The translations under genes were made by a program, and so were the position numbers. From the NCBI GenBank assembly GCA_031963045.1, contig JASSUK010000042.1, positions 1 through 64,000 of the forward strand: a DNA stretch of 64,000 nt, written 5' to 3'. The notes under the pieces were generated by a model that worked only from the letters and a program-made list of their open reading frames with translations, was not told the origin of the DNA and searched no databases. Source of the DNA: JASSUD01 sp031963045 (GTDB lineage: Bacteria > Pseudomonadota > Gammaproteobacteria > Burkholderiales > Burkholderiaceae). Shown piece after piece: positions 41,905 through 51,105 of the stretch (its first letter is position 1; each line of letters begins with the position of its first letter).

Positions 41905-42921
41905 TTAGGGTTCATTAGTGTATAAGTGCTTTACACCATCGGGTGTTTCAACATATTTTACATTGCCATCAGACATCAGCCCGGAGTAAGAAGGGGGGCG
42001 GCCTTTAATAGTGGTGAGTCGGGAATCTATTTTTTTAATATTGCTACTTAAATCTGGTGCTAGGCGTGCAAGTGCTTGTTGAGCACCTGCTAAGTCAGTC
42101 ACAATGCCAGATACCTGAAAGGTGCCTTTTCCAAGGTATTCCACTTTGATATTTGGAAGATCTAAAGATTCTGCAATATTTTGTGCGACACGGCTAGCAA
42201 TATCGTAGTGTGGTGAAATACGGCCTATGTCATTAAGTCTTTCAATAATTTCACGCACTACAGCATCATCTGAGCTATTGTTTACCATGCCATCCATAAC
42301 GACTAAATCTCCCCGTGTACTGATTTCTAATCCTGTAATATTGGCTTGTTTTAAAGCGCGTTGTAATTGATTAGGCAAGGTATTCACAGTAGCTTCATAT
42401 TCAGCATGTGCGCGTTGCTTTATCTGACTCAATATATTTATATTGATACCTATAATGCCTATAATAATTGCAGCAGCAAGCAATAGAAACCGTTTATGTC
42501 GTGTAGGGGCGGTTAATATATCTAAGTCGTCGCCTACTTCTTTAACAGGTGCTTGTGGAGAAAAAATAAGGCTAAGCAACTGCTTATCGTCTGGCCAATT
42601 CCCTCCTGCTTGCCCTACACATAACACTACCCCTCCAAATTTTTGTGGTATCCAGTCTGCCAGCATAATTTTTTGTGACAACGTGGTGGCGGAGAGTAAA
42701 GACGCACTATTATTCATCGCATTCTCTAAAGGGAGCATCTCGTTATCCAGCGTTTCTAACTGCACTTCCCCGTGCTCATCAAAGGTTATGCGCATGCTAG
42801 GTTCGGTCCAATCTGCAAGCCGGATATCTGCTTCATCATCTTTGCCGATACGCTGTGTAAGTACGTCTAACTGTAGCTCAGCGCCAGCGTGAAGACCTGT
42901 GAGAATGCGAAGAAGTTTCAT
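41905..42921 (-). CDS. sctD: Type III secretion inner-membrane ring protein SctD (HrcD/HrpW)
   Basis: 338 residues, bitopic inner-membrane ring component. An N-terminal cytoplasmic FHA-like domain (about 1-100, LRILTGLHAGAELQLDVLTQ) is followed by one membrane segment after a basic RHKR (about 145-165, FLLLAAAIIIGIIGININIL), then periplasmic ring-building domains (DLVVMDGMVNN, IKVEYLGKGTFQVSG). With SctJ it forms the membrane base of the injectisome. The order hpaA-sctD-hrpD6 is the conserved Hrp2 order. Confidence 0.85.
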   Translation of the reverse strand: MKLLRILTGLHAGAELQLDVLTQRIGKDDEADIRLADWTEPSMRITFDEHGEVQLETLDNEMLPLENAMNNSASLLSATTLSQKIMLADWIPQKFGGVVLCVGQAGGNWPDDKQLLSLIFSPQAPVKEVGDDLDILTAPTRHKRFLLLAAAIIIGIIGININILSQIKQRAHAEYEATVNTLPNQLQRALKQANITGLEISTRGDLVVMDGMVNNSSDDAVVREIIERLNDIGRISPHYDIASRVAQNIAESLDLPNIKVEYLGKGTFQVSGIVTDLAGAQQALARLAPDLSSNIKKIDSRLTTIKGRPPSYSGLMSDGNVKYVETPDGVKHLYTNEP

Positions 42922-42954
42922 GATGTGCGAAAGAGAAATCGAGTAGTTGTTTTT

Positions 42955-43902
42955 TTAAGAATACTGTACGGCAGTGATAGTTAAATTTTTGAGCCGTGCT
43001 GCATCAGGTTTGCTTTGTTTTTTAAGGTTTAGTATCAGAGGAGCCATGAGAAGATGGGTTGTTTTTGAGAGCGGCGTAATCGTGGTTGGCGGGATGTTTT
43101 TTTGAGCTTCTATGAGCCATGTACGAACATTTTCTAAAGTGTTTGGCGAGGCTTCTCCACTGCGAGAGGGCATGGCCTGGCATGCATCGACTGTCAGCAT
43201 ATGTATATTAGCCCGCAGTGTGCTTGCCTCTTTAGACGTAGTTGTTTTATTCGATTCACTCACTGGGCGAGCAACTTGATTGCACGCAGTTATCACTGCG
43301 GTGATATATAGTTTAGCTATAAAATCAGGGCTGGCATTTGCTGGGCTTTTGGCGAGTTGATCTGCAAACGAGCGGCTTAGTGATGATCTGGCTACAGGAG
43401 CCGTGGATAAAAATTGGGCGCTGTATCCTGAAGCACGTTTTTTAAAACGACTTTTTGCAACGGCCAACTCCTTGGTATTTTTTTCTGTGTCATCAGAGCG
43501 ATCTTCGTTGCCACCCCAAGATTGTTGATGCTGTTGTTGTGCATACTCTGAAGTATGGCTTCCACTCAAACTCGAGCTGGCTCTTTCCTCTTGGCTTTCC
43601 TCAGGGTCTTCATACCCATCTTCATTGGTATCTATGGGGGTGGAACTACTTTTTTTAGACCGTGTTTTAGGTTTTGAATTATTGGCAGTTTTTTTAGATA
43701 ACCATGCGGTACCTTGCTTTCGGGTTAAGTTAGGGCGAGCGGGTCTAGGGGACGATGAAGTCCCAAATAGTCGCCCTTGATACACTGCGGCTTGAATAGG
43801 ATGCTGTGCTATTGAAGCAGAGGGTGCTTTTCCTACACCTTCTCGCGAAGGCTTATAGGTTGAGATAAAGCTATGCGGGTTTACGGGAAGTTTATTCATC
43901 AT
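42955..43902 (-). CDS. hpaA: HpaA-type secretion control protein
   Basis: 315 residues. Polar N-terminus (NPHSFISTYKPSREGVGKAP), a basic stretch (SKKTANNSKPKTRSKKSSST) that could act as a nuclear signal, an acidic Ser-rich stretch, then a helical C-terminal domain (ARSSLSRSFADQLAKSPANA to ARLKNLTITAVQ). Position between sctS and sctD, the polar basic/acidic middle and the helical end fit HpaA, a secreted substrate that also controls pilus-to-effector switching by binding the chaperone HpaB. ATGA overlap with sctS (43899-43902) implies translational coupling. Sequence identity in this family is low, so context carries much of the call. Confidence 0.7.
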   Translation of the reverse strand: MMNKLPVNPHSFISTYKPSREGVGKAPSASIAQHPIQAAVYQGRLFGTSSSPRPARPNLTRKQGTAWLSKKTANNSKPKTRSKKSSSTPIDTNEDGYEDPEESQEERASSSLSGSHTSEYAQQQHQQSWGGNEDRSDDTEKNTKELAVAKSRFKKRASGYSAQFLSTAPVARSSLSRSFADQLAKSPANASPDFIAKLYITAVITACNQVARPVSESNKTTTSKEASTLRANIHMLTVDACQAMPSRSGEASPNTLENVRTWLIEAQKNIPPTTITPLSKTTHLLMAPLILNLKKQSKPDAARLKNLTITAVQYS

Positions 43903-44159
43903 GCAAAAGCCATATCCATTGCATCATTAGCAAACCGCAACAGCTGTGAAGAGGCCCATGGAGCCACTAGAATAAGGGTTACAATGACCGAAAATAGCTT
44001 AATGCCATAAGAAATACTGGCATCTTGTAAAGAGGTAACTGCTTGTACAAAAGAGACGAGTAAACCCACGCTGGCTGACACGACAATAACGGGAAGCGAG
44101 AGATATAAGCACAATAAAATACCTTGTGCGGTGAGCTGAATAATATTATCGAGTTCCAT
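43899..44159 (-). CDS. sctS: Type III export apparatus protein SctS (HrcS)
   Basis: 86 residues with two membrane helices: LTAQGILLCLYLSLPVIVVS and SYGIKLFSVIVTLILVAPWA around the conserved LVSFVQAVTSLQDASISYGI block. Four copies join SctR and SctT in the export gate of the inner membrane. Full family length. Stop overlaps the hpaA start. Confidence 0.93.
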   Translation of the reverse strand: MELDNIIQLTAQGILLCLYLSLPVIVVSASVGLLVSFVQAVTSLQDASISYGIKLFSVIVTLILVAPWASSQLLRFANDAMDMAFA

Positions 44160-44179
44160 CGTACCTGCCTTGCTAAGTA

Positions 44180-44830
44180 TTAATTATAAGTCATGACTAA
44201 ACCATGAATCAGCGCAGACCAACCATCCATAACTACAAATAATAAAAGTTTAAAAGGGATGGCAATATTAACGGGGTTTACTTGGTTTAAGCCCATCGAC
44301 ATCAGTACGTTTGCAATAATGATGTCAATAATAGCAAAGCTAATGTAGAGCAAAAAACCAATTTTGAAGGCATTAGTAAGCTCGCTTAATGCAAAGGCAG
44401 GCGCTAGCACAATAAAATCATCGGCTGAGATAAGATCAGCAGCTTCTTTGGGCCAGACTGCTTTTGCTGATCGTAGAAAAAAGGCTTTTTCTTGTTCGCG
44501 GGTGTGTTTTTTTAAAAAATCTCGAAAAGGTTCGCGCACCACCCCCACAGCTTGAAGTACTGCTTGAGTGGACTGAGCAGGATTGGCTTGGCTTTCCATT
44601 TTTTTCATCGCTAGCAGGCCGATAGGCGCCATGACGTAGCAAGACACAATCATGGCAATGCCATTTAGTACCATATTAGGAGGTACCTGCTGCACACCAA
44701 GCGCATTACGCAAAAGGCCGAGTACGACTACGACTTTGGTATAGGATGTGACAATCATCGCTGCAAAAGGCAGCATTGTCATCAAGGTAACCAGCAAAAG
44801 AACTGCATTAATATCAGTAAGCTGAATCAT
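44180..44830 (-). CDS. sctR: Type III export apparatus protein SctR (HrcR)
   Basis: 216 residues from the ATG at 44830. A longer frame reaches 44875, but MIQLTDINAVLLLVTLMTML is the family-like start, and it overlaps sctQ by 17 bases. Four membrane helices; conserved TSYTKVVVVLGLLRNALGVQ followed by QVPPNMVLNGIAMIVS, and C-terminal LGLNQVNP-like MGLNQVNPVNIAIPFKLLLF. Five copies form the core of the export gate. Confidence 0.93.
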   Translation of the reverse strand: MIQLTDINAVLLLVTLMTMLPFAAMIVTSYTKVVVVLGLLRNALGVQQVPPNMVLNGIAMIVSCYVMAPIGLLAMKKMESQANPAQSTQAVLQAVGVVREPFRDFLKKHTREQEKAFFLRSAKAVWPKEAADLISADDFIVLAPAFALSELTNAFKIGFLLYISFAIIDIIIANVLMSMGLNQVNPVNIAIPFKLLLFVVMDGWSALIHGLVMTYN

Positions 44831-46142
44831 CAATTTTCGCCATTTTTTGAATACGGATCCCAAGGTGTTCGCCAACAGCGACTAACTCTGCAAAACCTAT
44901 TGTTTTGCCATGGGTGATAAGACGCACAGGAGCTTGTGCAAGAGGTATGGGTAATTCCATCACATGGCCAGCTCCCAGTGCACAAAGTTGCGCCAAAGGC
45001 ATGGAAATGGTGTCTATTTCAAAATGTACGGGTATATCTAATCCAGCTAAATCGGGCAGTGACTCTTCCTCTGTGGGTGTAAATGCTTCGCTGTCTGCCT
45101 CAGATTGCTCTTCTTGCTCGTTTTGATGCATAGTAAGTCTTCCTTTCATTACTAAATTTTGATCTTCTAGCGCTGCAAATCCTCTGAGCGTACGTCCGCC
45201 TGATACCCCCCACACAAGCTCTAAGCTAGATAACGATGGGGTAGTACTTAATATTGTTTGGTATCCTGTTTGTATTGATCCAATTAAAACGTCTCCACAT
45301 CGCAAGCGACACAGTGCACTGATCGTAAGGTGCTGGGTACCCAGCAAAGCGCGCCCAGGTAAAGGAAGATCTAAAACCGAGGCGGATAGCATAAGCGGTT
45401 GTAAATTCAGTAGATGCTCGCAATACTCCAATAAATTGGTATCTATCGACTGTAGAGTTATTGCAAAGTAGCTGGCGCTCTCCAATGAAGAATAAGAAGC
45501 GCTACTATCTAATTTGCATTGCACCATCACCACCCGATCAAAGGTAGGTTGTACGCTTGACGAAGGTTTGGAGCGTAGCGCAAGCGCTTGGCTATCTAAG
45601 GTAGATATATCGTCTGGCACTCTTAAATCTTCAAAACGCAAATCTTCTAAACCAAGTACTTCTAATCTTTGTGCCACGGGTGCGAGCAAAATATCTACTA
45701 TGGCTTGGTGTAATTGAGGATTGGATCCAACAGTAGGTTTTGCCAAAGCATTTGCATGTGCAGCTAGCATGTATAGAGCAGGCCAATGCTGTACATCAAA
45801 GCACACCTGCGCTTGGCCCTCTTGATGCAAGATACGCAGAGTGGCTTGCTGGGATAATGCTGCAGATATCGGCTCTGCAACATGGCTAAGCCCTGGCTTG
45901 GTTAAAATATCCATAATCTGCACTCCAGCATATTGCGCAAGGAGGTGGGTTAAACGCGTATCGGACACCAAGCGTGTAATGCGCGCCGCTTCTTTACTTA
46001 TTTTTGGAAAAAGAGGGCTTAAACCAAGCGCATAGACTGCATTGGTGGTTGCGTGATCGACAGAATCTTGCTGCAAGAGAAGCGCCTTCAGATAACTGTG
46101 CAAAATTGCCAGAGCCTGTTTTATGGTGCGATATAAATACAC
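44814..46142 (-). CDS. sctQ: Type III cytoplasmic ring (sorting platform) protein SctQ (HrcQ)
   Basis: 442 residues, longer than the usual 300-350. The long N-terminal domain holds LFPKISKEAARITRLVSD; the C-terminus is a SpoA/surface-presentation domain: DIPVHFEIDTISMPLAQLCA, GAGHVMELPIPLAQAPVRLI, HGKTIGFAELVAVGEHLGIR. SctQ pods recruit substrates and the ATPase under the export gate. It starts at GTG 46142 with a weak ribosome binding site. It overlaps sctR at its 3' end. Confidence 0.9.
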   Translation of the reverse strand: MYLYRTIKQALAILHSYLKALLLQQDSVDHATTNAVYALGLSPLFPKISKEAARITRLVSDTRLTHLLAQYAGVQIMDILTKPGLSHVAEPISAALSQQATLRILHQEGQAQVCFDVQHWPALYMLAAHANALAKPTVGSNPQLHQAIVDILLAPVAQRLEVLGLEDLRFEDLRVPDDISTLDSQALALRSKPSSSVQPTFDRVVMVQCKLDSSASYSSLESASYFAITLQSIDTNLLEYCEHLLNLQPLMLSASVLDLPLPGRALLGTQHLTISALCRLRCGDVLIGSIQTGYQTILSTTPSLSSLELVWGVSGGRTLRGFAALEDQNLVMKGRLTMHQNEQEEQSEADSEAFTPTEEESLPDLAGLDIPVHFEIDTISMPLAQLCALGAGHVMELPIPLAQAPVRLITHGKTIGFAELVAVGEHLGIRIQKMAKIDDSAY

Positions 46143-46373
46143 TTACTGGTTTGTATTACCCACTAATAAGTGCGCACCTTCATCAAACTCTTGACCGTCG
46201 TGCCTGAATAAGAAAGTAATGAAGTTATAGAAAAGCATGGGGTATGAAAATCAGAAAGTAGCGCAATATATGTAGAGAATTTTATGGAGGGGATTCGGAG
46301 TAAAAATAGGCTTTAGATATGCCCTAATGCGCATGGGGAAATATATTATAAACCTCTGATGTGCTTCATTTTA

Positions 46374-47534
46374 TTAATCTTCAATAAATATTTGTAGAAC
46401 GCGTGCATATCCTTTTGAGTCCATAACTAGGGATATACTGGCCTCTAACTTTTTTTCATTTTTCCGTATCAATTTGCTGGAGTGGGCATCCGTTGTTTTA
46501 AATCGTAGTACCAGCTCGAAAGATGTTAAGCGCAGGAATAGGGTGGTTTCAGCTAATATTTTTTGGTCAATAGCAATATAGGTTTCCCATACTCCATTGA
46601 AATGGATGGCATCATTGATACAAAATCCTGCAATGGCTCGAGTCATACGACCAAAAGGTCCTTGATCTAATAAAAGTTCTGCTGCAAGACCAATTAAATT
46701 CTTGGGATCAATACCTAGAGATCCCGCTATGGCTTCTTGTTGCGTACCATATGAACCTTGTTGATCTGATTCTTTTTTAATGTGGATAGGAAGCAGGATA
46801 TTATTAGTTTTCTGAAAAGAGCTTGACTCACCCTGTTGGTTATTTGAATTCGAATCATCGGAGTCATTTCCCCTTTCATCTTGCGTATCAGAATCGCGCT
46901 CTTTTTTTCTTTTTAGAGGCAATATAAGCGTATCGTTAGGCGATGGAAGTGCTTGCTCTTCAGAATCTGAATGGGTCTCTTCTTGGGCAGGTTCATTTTC
47001 ATTTTCATTTTCAGGTTGTTGGTTATCTCGTGAAACCCGTTTGAGGCTATCACGCGTATTGGGAAGACCCGACCCTTCAGATTCTGACTCTCCTTCTTCT
47101 TTAGTCTGCTCATTTTCGTGCTCGGATTCCTCTTCAATAGCACCAATAAAGGAGCCCAATACTATTTCAGATTTTTGCGATCCACTAAATTTTACTTGGG
47201 ATTTAGGAGCAGTAAATTTTTTATCATATCCTTCTGCTCCAAAAAACTCTGATTCTGGCTTTGATGTAGAAACGACGCGTTTATAAAAAATATAGCTAGT
47301 ATTATTTTTGGTGGATTCTCTTGAGAACCGCTCAGCTTCAATAATATTTTGCTGTAGCGTAGACGGGTCTTGGTTGGCTGCTGTATTTCCATTTACTTGA
47401 GTGCGTTGCTTATTCTGATTATTGCGCGCTTGTTGCATCCATTTTTCAAAGGATTGGTCATCTTGATCCTTTGATGAGCCATTCCCAGTAATGCTAGAGC
47501 CATTAAAAATAGAAAGATCACCAAAATTACTCAT
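46374..47534 (-). CDS. hpaP: HpaP/SctP-type needle-length or substrate-switch protein
   Basis: 386 residues from ATG 47534 (an in-frame TTG at 47546 is possible). The first 260 residues are disordered, Gln/Asn/Glu-rich, with acidic runs (EEESEHENEQTKEEGESESE). The conserved C-terminal domain reads GPFGRMTRAIAGFCINDAIH, then GVWETYIAIDQKILAETTLF, LRLTSFELVLRFKT, and is typical of HpaP (type III SctP). These switch export from pilus parts to effectors and are variable upstream. It lies between sctV and sctQ as in Ralstonia/Xanthomonas. It is about twice the usual HpaP length because of the disordered part. Confidence 0.8.
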   Translation of the reverse strand: MSNFGDLSIFNGSSITGNGSSKDQDDQSFEKWMQQARNNQNKQRTQVNGNTAANQDPSTLQQNIIEAERFSRESTKNNTSYIFYKRVVSTSKPESEFFGAEGYDKKFTAPKSQVKFSGSQKSEIVLGSFIGAIEEESEHENEQTKEEGESESEGSGLPNTRDSLKRVSRDNQQPENENENEPAQEETHSDSEEQALPSPNDTLILPLKRKKERDSDTQDERGNDSDDSNSNNQQGESSSFQKTNNILLPIHIKKESDQQGSYGTQQEAIAGSLGIDPKNLIGLAAELLLDQGPFGRMTRAIAGFCINDAIHFNGVWETYIAIDQKILAETTLFLRLTSFELVLRFKTTDAHSSKLIRKNEKKLEASISLVMDSKGYARVLQIFIED

Positions 47535-47576
47535 AATGTAACCCAACCTTCCATTATATTTAATATTTAAAGCATG

Positions 47577-49634
47577 TTAAAGCGTTACACGCCCCAGTGG
47601 TTGTAGTTCTACATGTTCACCAAGCTCTTGATAGGAATAGACAGGGAGCCAGCTTAAGTGGGGCTCGACCAAGCGTCGTATATAGCGGCGAATATCCATT
47701 GAAGTGACTAAAGCAATATGGGTACGATGTTCTTGTGTCATCGCTGAAATACGCTTTATAAGCTCACTGGCTTGCTCTGGAGGGAGCGCTAGATAATTAC
47801 CCGTAGGCGTTTGCCGGATAGACTGCCGGATATGCTGTTCTGTTTCTAAATCTAGGAGTATGGCTTTTAAGTGCCGTTCCCCATTTGCTGCTCGGTGTGC
47901 GATAAAGCGTGATAAATCTCCTCGCACATATTCCGTCAACAAGAGCATATCTTTTTCTTTAGGTCCCCAGTAAATCAGGCTTTCGGTAATATTGCGAATA
48001 TTTCTGATCGGTATATATTCTTCGAGTAATCGGCGAAATACCTCTGAAATGCGTTGTAGTGGAAGTACTTTTTGAACTTCGGTTACTAGCCCTGGGTATT
48101 CAAGATTAAGTTGGTCTAAGACCCACTGTGTTTCTTGAATACCTACAAATAAGCTCGCATGTTTACGGAGTAAACTAATAATATGGTGGGCCATAACCTG
48201 TTCGATAGACCAGGTTTTAAGCATCCGAGTAGTGGCTTCTTTTTTGTTTATCCAATAGCTAACTTGCTGAGCCCCTGCATGCTGTATAGGCTCGCAGTGA
48301 CTTTGTATCTCGCTATCTGTATGCGCATCTAATGCCATTACTTTATTATCAGGTAGTACGCTTTTAGCCTGAGGTACATCGTGCAGTAGTACTTCATACG
48401 TTTGTACAGGTAGAGTTTCCGCCTTCCAGAGTGTAATGCCTGGGAAGGGGAGGCCTAATTCTTCTTGTAAAGTGGCGCGTTCTGTCTCAAAGGCGCTATT
48501 TAGAGCACTCGTCTTGATTCGCTCGATAATATCTGGAGCTAAACGCACGCCCACAGCACAGGTGAATGCTGGAGGGCCAGGCAATATGGAGTGTGCAGGG
48601 GTTTTAGCGCCAGAACGTTGTAGGGCAGGGACTGGGTTTTCGCTGGTAGGTCCTTTTTTACCTTTGCCTTCGCGTTTACCAAGCTTGTACCCAGCGAAAC
48701 TCAGAGCGACGGCAAATAAAACAAATAACTCCCAAGGAAAGCCTGGTACTAAGGCAAAACCCAAGAGGAGAACACTGGTGAGATAGAGCGCGCGCGAACT
48801 ACTCGAGAGTTGTCGACCGATTTCATCCCCTAGCGAGTCTGCCTGAGGATTTACTTCATCTGCCACACGCGTAATGATCACACCTGCTGCAACGGAAATC
48901 AGCAAAGAGGGGATCTGAGAGACCATGGCATCCCCAATAGACAACACAGAGAAGTGATTCGCTGCTTGCCCGGTAGTCATACCGTGATACATCACTCCTA
49001 CAGTAATACCCGCAATAATATTAATAAGCGTAATGATCAGGGCTGCAATTGCATCGCCCTTTACAAATTTCATCGCCCCATCCATACCCCCATGTAGCTT
49101 ACTTTCCATGGCTAACGCACCACGGCGCTGACGAGCGTCATCAGGGCTAATGATATTGGCGCGCAAATCGGCATCAATACTCATTTGTTTACCAGGCATA
49201 GCATCTAACGTAAACCGTGCACCTACTTCTGCTACACGCTCGGAGCCTTTGGCAATCACGATAAATTGCACAGTCGAAATAATAATAAATACGACCAACC
49301 CAACCACCAAATTTCCGCCTACTACCAACTCTCCAAAGCTCTGAATAATATGACCTGCATCTGCGTGCAGCAAAATGGATTTGGTGGAAGCTATATTGAG
49401 GGATAGTCGAAATAAAGTGGTAAATAGTAATAAAGAGGGGAAAGAAGAGAGTGCAATAATATTAGGGATATACATAGTGATCATCAAAAGGGCAACGCTG
49501 ATAGTTAAATTCAGCGCTAAAAGCCCGTCGATGAGCATAGTAGGTAGAGGCAAAATCATGAGTGAAATAATTGCAATGACCAACAATGCAATACCCATCT
49601 CACCAATGGCAGGGATTTTTAAATTTTTAATCAT
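47577..49634 (-). CDS. sctV: Type III export gate protein SctV (HrcV)
   Basis: 685 residues. Seven to eight membrane helices in the first 330 residues, with the FHIPEP-family signature ARFTLDAMPGKQMSIDADLR and the MESKLHGGMDGAMKFVKGDA loop. A linker (KREGKGKKGPTSENP) follows, then the large cytoplasmic domain that forms a nonameric ring and binds chaperone-substrate pairs. Full length. Its start overlaps the sctU stop by 8 bases. Confidence 0.95.
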   Translation of the reverse strand: MIKNLKIPAIGEMGIALLVIAIISLMILPLPTMLIDGLLALNLTISVALLMITMYIPNIIALSSFPSLLLFTTLFRLSLNIASTKSILLHADAGHIIQSFGELVVGGNLVVGLVVFIIISTVQFIVIAKGSERVAEVGARFTLDAMPGKQMSIDADLRANIISPDDARQRRGALAMESKLHGGMDGAMKFVKGDAIAALIITLINIIAGITVGVMYHGMTTGQAANHFSVLSIGDAMVSQIPSLLISVAAGVIITRVADEVNPQADSLGDEIGRQLSSSSRALYLTSVLLLGFALVPGFPWELFVLFAVALSFAGYKLGKREGKGKKGPTSENPVPALQRSGAKTPAHSILPGPPAFTCAVGVRLAPDIIERIKTSALNSAFETERATLQEELGLPFPGITLWKAETLPVQTYEVLLHDVPQAKSVLPDNKVMALDAHTDSEIQSHCEPIQHAGAQQVSYWINKKEATTRMLKTWSIEQVMAHHIISLLRKHASLFVGIQETQWVLDQLNLEYPGLVTEVQKVLPLQRISEVFRRLLEEYIPIRNIRNITESLIYWGPKEKDMLLLTEYVRGDLSRFIAHRAANGERHLKAILLDLETEQHIRQSIRQTPTGNYLALPPEQASELIKRISAMTQEHRTHIALVTSMDIRRYIRRLVEPHLSWLPVYSYQELGEHVELQPLGRVTL

Positions 49635-50703
49635 TTAGTCCCTCTGCATTTTCTTCTTTAGATTTTCCAATATTTTCTACCCATATTAAAATAGCTGAGA
49701 CCGTAGCAAAATATTCCTGAGGAATATTTTGGCGTAATGGGATAGTAAATAAAGCGCGAGCCACTTTTGGGTTAGTCACAATAGGTATGCCCATAGCTTC
49801 GGCCAAGGCGCGCATCTCTAATGCTTGCATATCTCGGCCTTTCGCAGAAATATTAGGTGGGCGGCGTTCCTTTCGGTCATAGTGTAGCGCTATGGCGTAA
49901 TGTGTGGGATTGGTAACTAACACGTTCGATGTTTTGATTGCCTGTTTTAAACTGGGTGAAAATGCTATTTCGCGTGCAAGTTCCTTACGCGCTCCTTTAA
50001 CATGCGGATCGCCTTCTGATTCTTTATATTCTTGCTTGACTTCAGTATGACTCATGCGGTGTTGGCGCATAAACATCCACACTTGGAATTTATAGTCCAC
50101 TATCCCGATGATAAAAAATAAAATCGTAGCTATTAAAAAAAGTTTCAAAATAGCAGACCATGAAACTTGTATAATTGAAATTAAAGGATGTTCAATAGCA
50201 GAGCCGATGAGCGGAAGTAAATATTCAACGGTTTTCCACATCACTATAATAATAAGCATTGCTTTAATTAATGTGCGTACAAAATCAGTTAAAGATCTAA
50301 TTGAAAACATGCGCTGCAAGCCACTCGCAGGGTTAAGTGCATCCATCTTTGGAATAATAGGCGTTAGAGTAAATCCAAAACCCACTTGAGGCAGTAATGC
50401 CAATACCCCTGCCGCACATGAACAGGCTGCAAATAGAAAAATAACCTGCAATCCAATAACGACTATGGAATGCGTTGCAGTAGCTAAATCAGACAAAGAA
50501 TGTTCGGTAGGAAAAAATAGAAAAAGCTCCTTCATTATTGCGCGAACGCTATTTTCTAGGAAACCTTGCGAAAGAATCATCGTAAAAACTACACACGCCA
50601 ATATAATTGCACCTGTTAAATCAGTGCTCTTAGTAACTTCACCGCGCTCGCGTGCGTCTCGTAGCCGTTTTTCGGTCGGTTCTTCGGTTTTTTCTTCACT
50701 CAT
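49627..50703 (-). CDS. sctU: Type III autoprotease/export switch protein SctU (HrcU)
   Basis: 358 residues. Starts MSEEKTEEPTEKRLRDARER, has four membrane helices, then the cytoplasmic domain with the self-cleavage motif NPTH at residues 265-268 (LVTNPTHYAIAL). Cleavage between N and P allows the change of substrate class. First gene of the left-going operon, with a perfect hrpII box 113-136 bases upstream. Confidence 0.95.
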   Translation of the reverse strand: MSEEKTEEPTEKRLRDARERGEVTKSTDLTGAIILACVVFTMILSQGFLENSVRAIMKELFLFFPTEHSLSDLATATHSIVVIGLQVIFLFAACSCAAGVLALLPQVGFGFTLTPIIPKMDALNPASGLQRMFSIRSLTDFVRTLIKAMLIIIVMWKTVEYLLPLIGSAIEHPLISIIQVSWSAILKLFLIATILFFIIGIVDYKFQVWMFMRQHRMSHTEVKQEYKESEGDPHVKGARKELAREIAFSPSLKQAIKTSNVLVTNPTHYAIALHYDRKERRPPNISAKGRDMQALEMRALAEAMGIPIVTNPKVARALFTIPLRQNIPQEYFATVSAILIWVENIGKSKEENAEGLND

Positions 50704-50776
50704 AGTACAGGTACATATTTATTAGATTATGGTCGAAGAATATATGTGTATGTATTATTTAACATAGATAGAGAAC

Positions 50777-50839
50777 ATCATAGCTTTGAGCTGCTATAGC
50801 TTTGCATAGAGCGTGCGAAATATAGTGTGATAAAACGAA
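50777..50839 (-). promoter_or_regulatory. hrpII (PIP) box promoter of the sctU operon
   Basis: Minus strand: TTCG-N16-TTCG at 50839-50816. A fitting -10 (TATGAT, YANNNT) lies at 50782-50777, 33 bases after the box. It would drive sctU through the small ORF at 41347. Confidence 0.8.
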
Positions 50840-50964
50840 AAAGCGTACTTAGGGGTTTTCGTAAAAAGTTTGAGAACGGGTTACGCCTTTTGAGCTTTTG
50901 TAGATGCCCTACAAAAATTTTTTAAGGAAAACCCCTAATTTCCCTTAAAGACATCATCTATTGT
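50840..50964. other. Spacer between the two divergent hrp promoters
   Basis: About 125 bases between two outward-facing hrpII boxes. It contains an imperfect inverted repeat, TTAGGGGTTTTCGT... (50850) against ...GGAAAACCCCTAA (50927-50939), that could be structural or another binding site. Confidence 0.4.
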
Positions 50965-51025
50965 TTCGCTCAATAACGCAGCACTTCGTATTTAAGCAGC
51001 TTGGACAATCATAGATGTTTATCCT
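50965..51025 (+). promoter_or_regulatory. hrpII (PIP) box promoter of the hrpB1 operon
   Basis: TTCG (50965-50968), 16 bases, TTCG (50985-50988), then 31 bases and TATCCT (51020-51025). The consensus TTCG-N16-TTCG-N30-32-YANNNT is met exactly. It would drive hrpB1 through sctT and probably sctC. Confidence 0.88.
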
Positions 51026-51105
51026 GCTATCAAGAACTGAATAGGTATCTGCCTATATGAAGAAAAATGTGTTTAACATGGGTATATTGGCATAAGGCAA
51101 AAGCG

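Noticed and set aside
48436..49638. Plus-strand ORFs opposite sctV
   Set aside because: They lie entirely inside the well-conserved sctV gene on the other strand.
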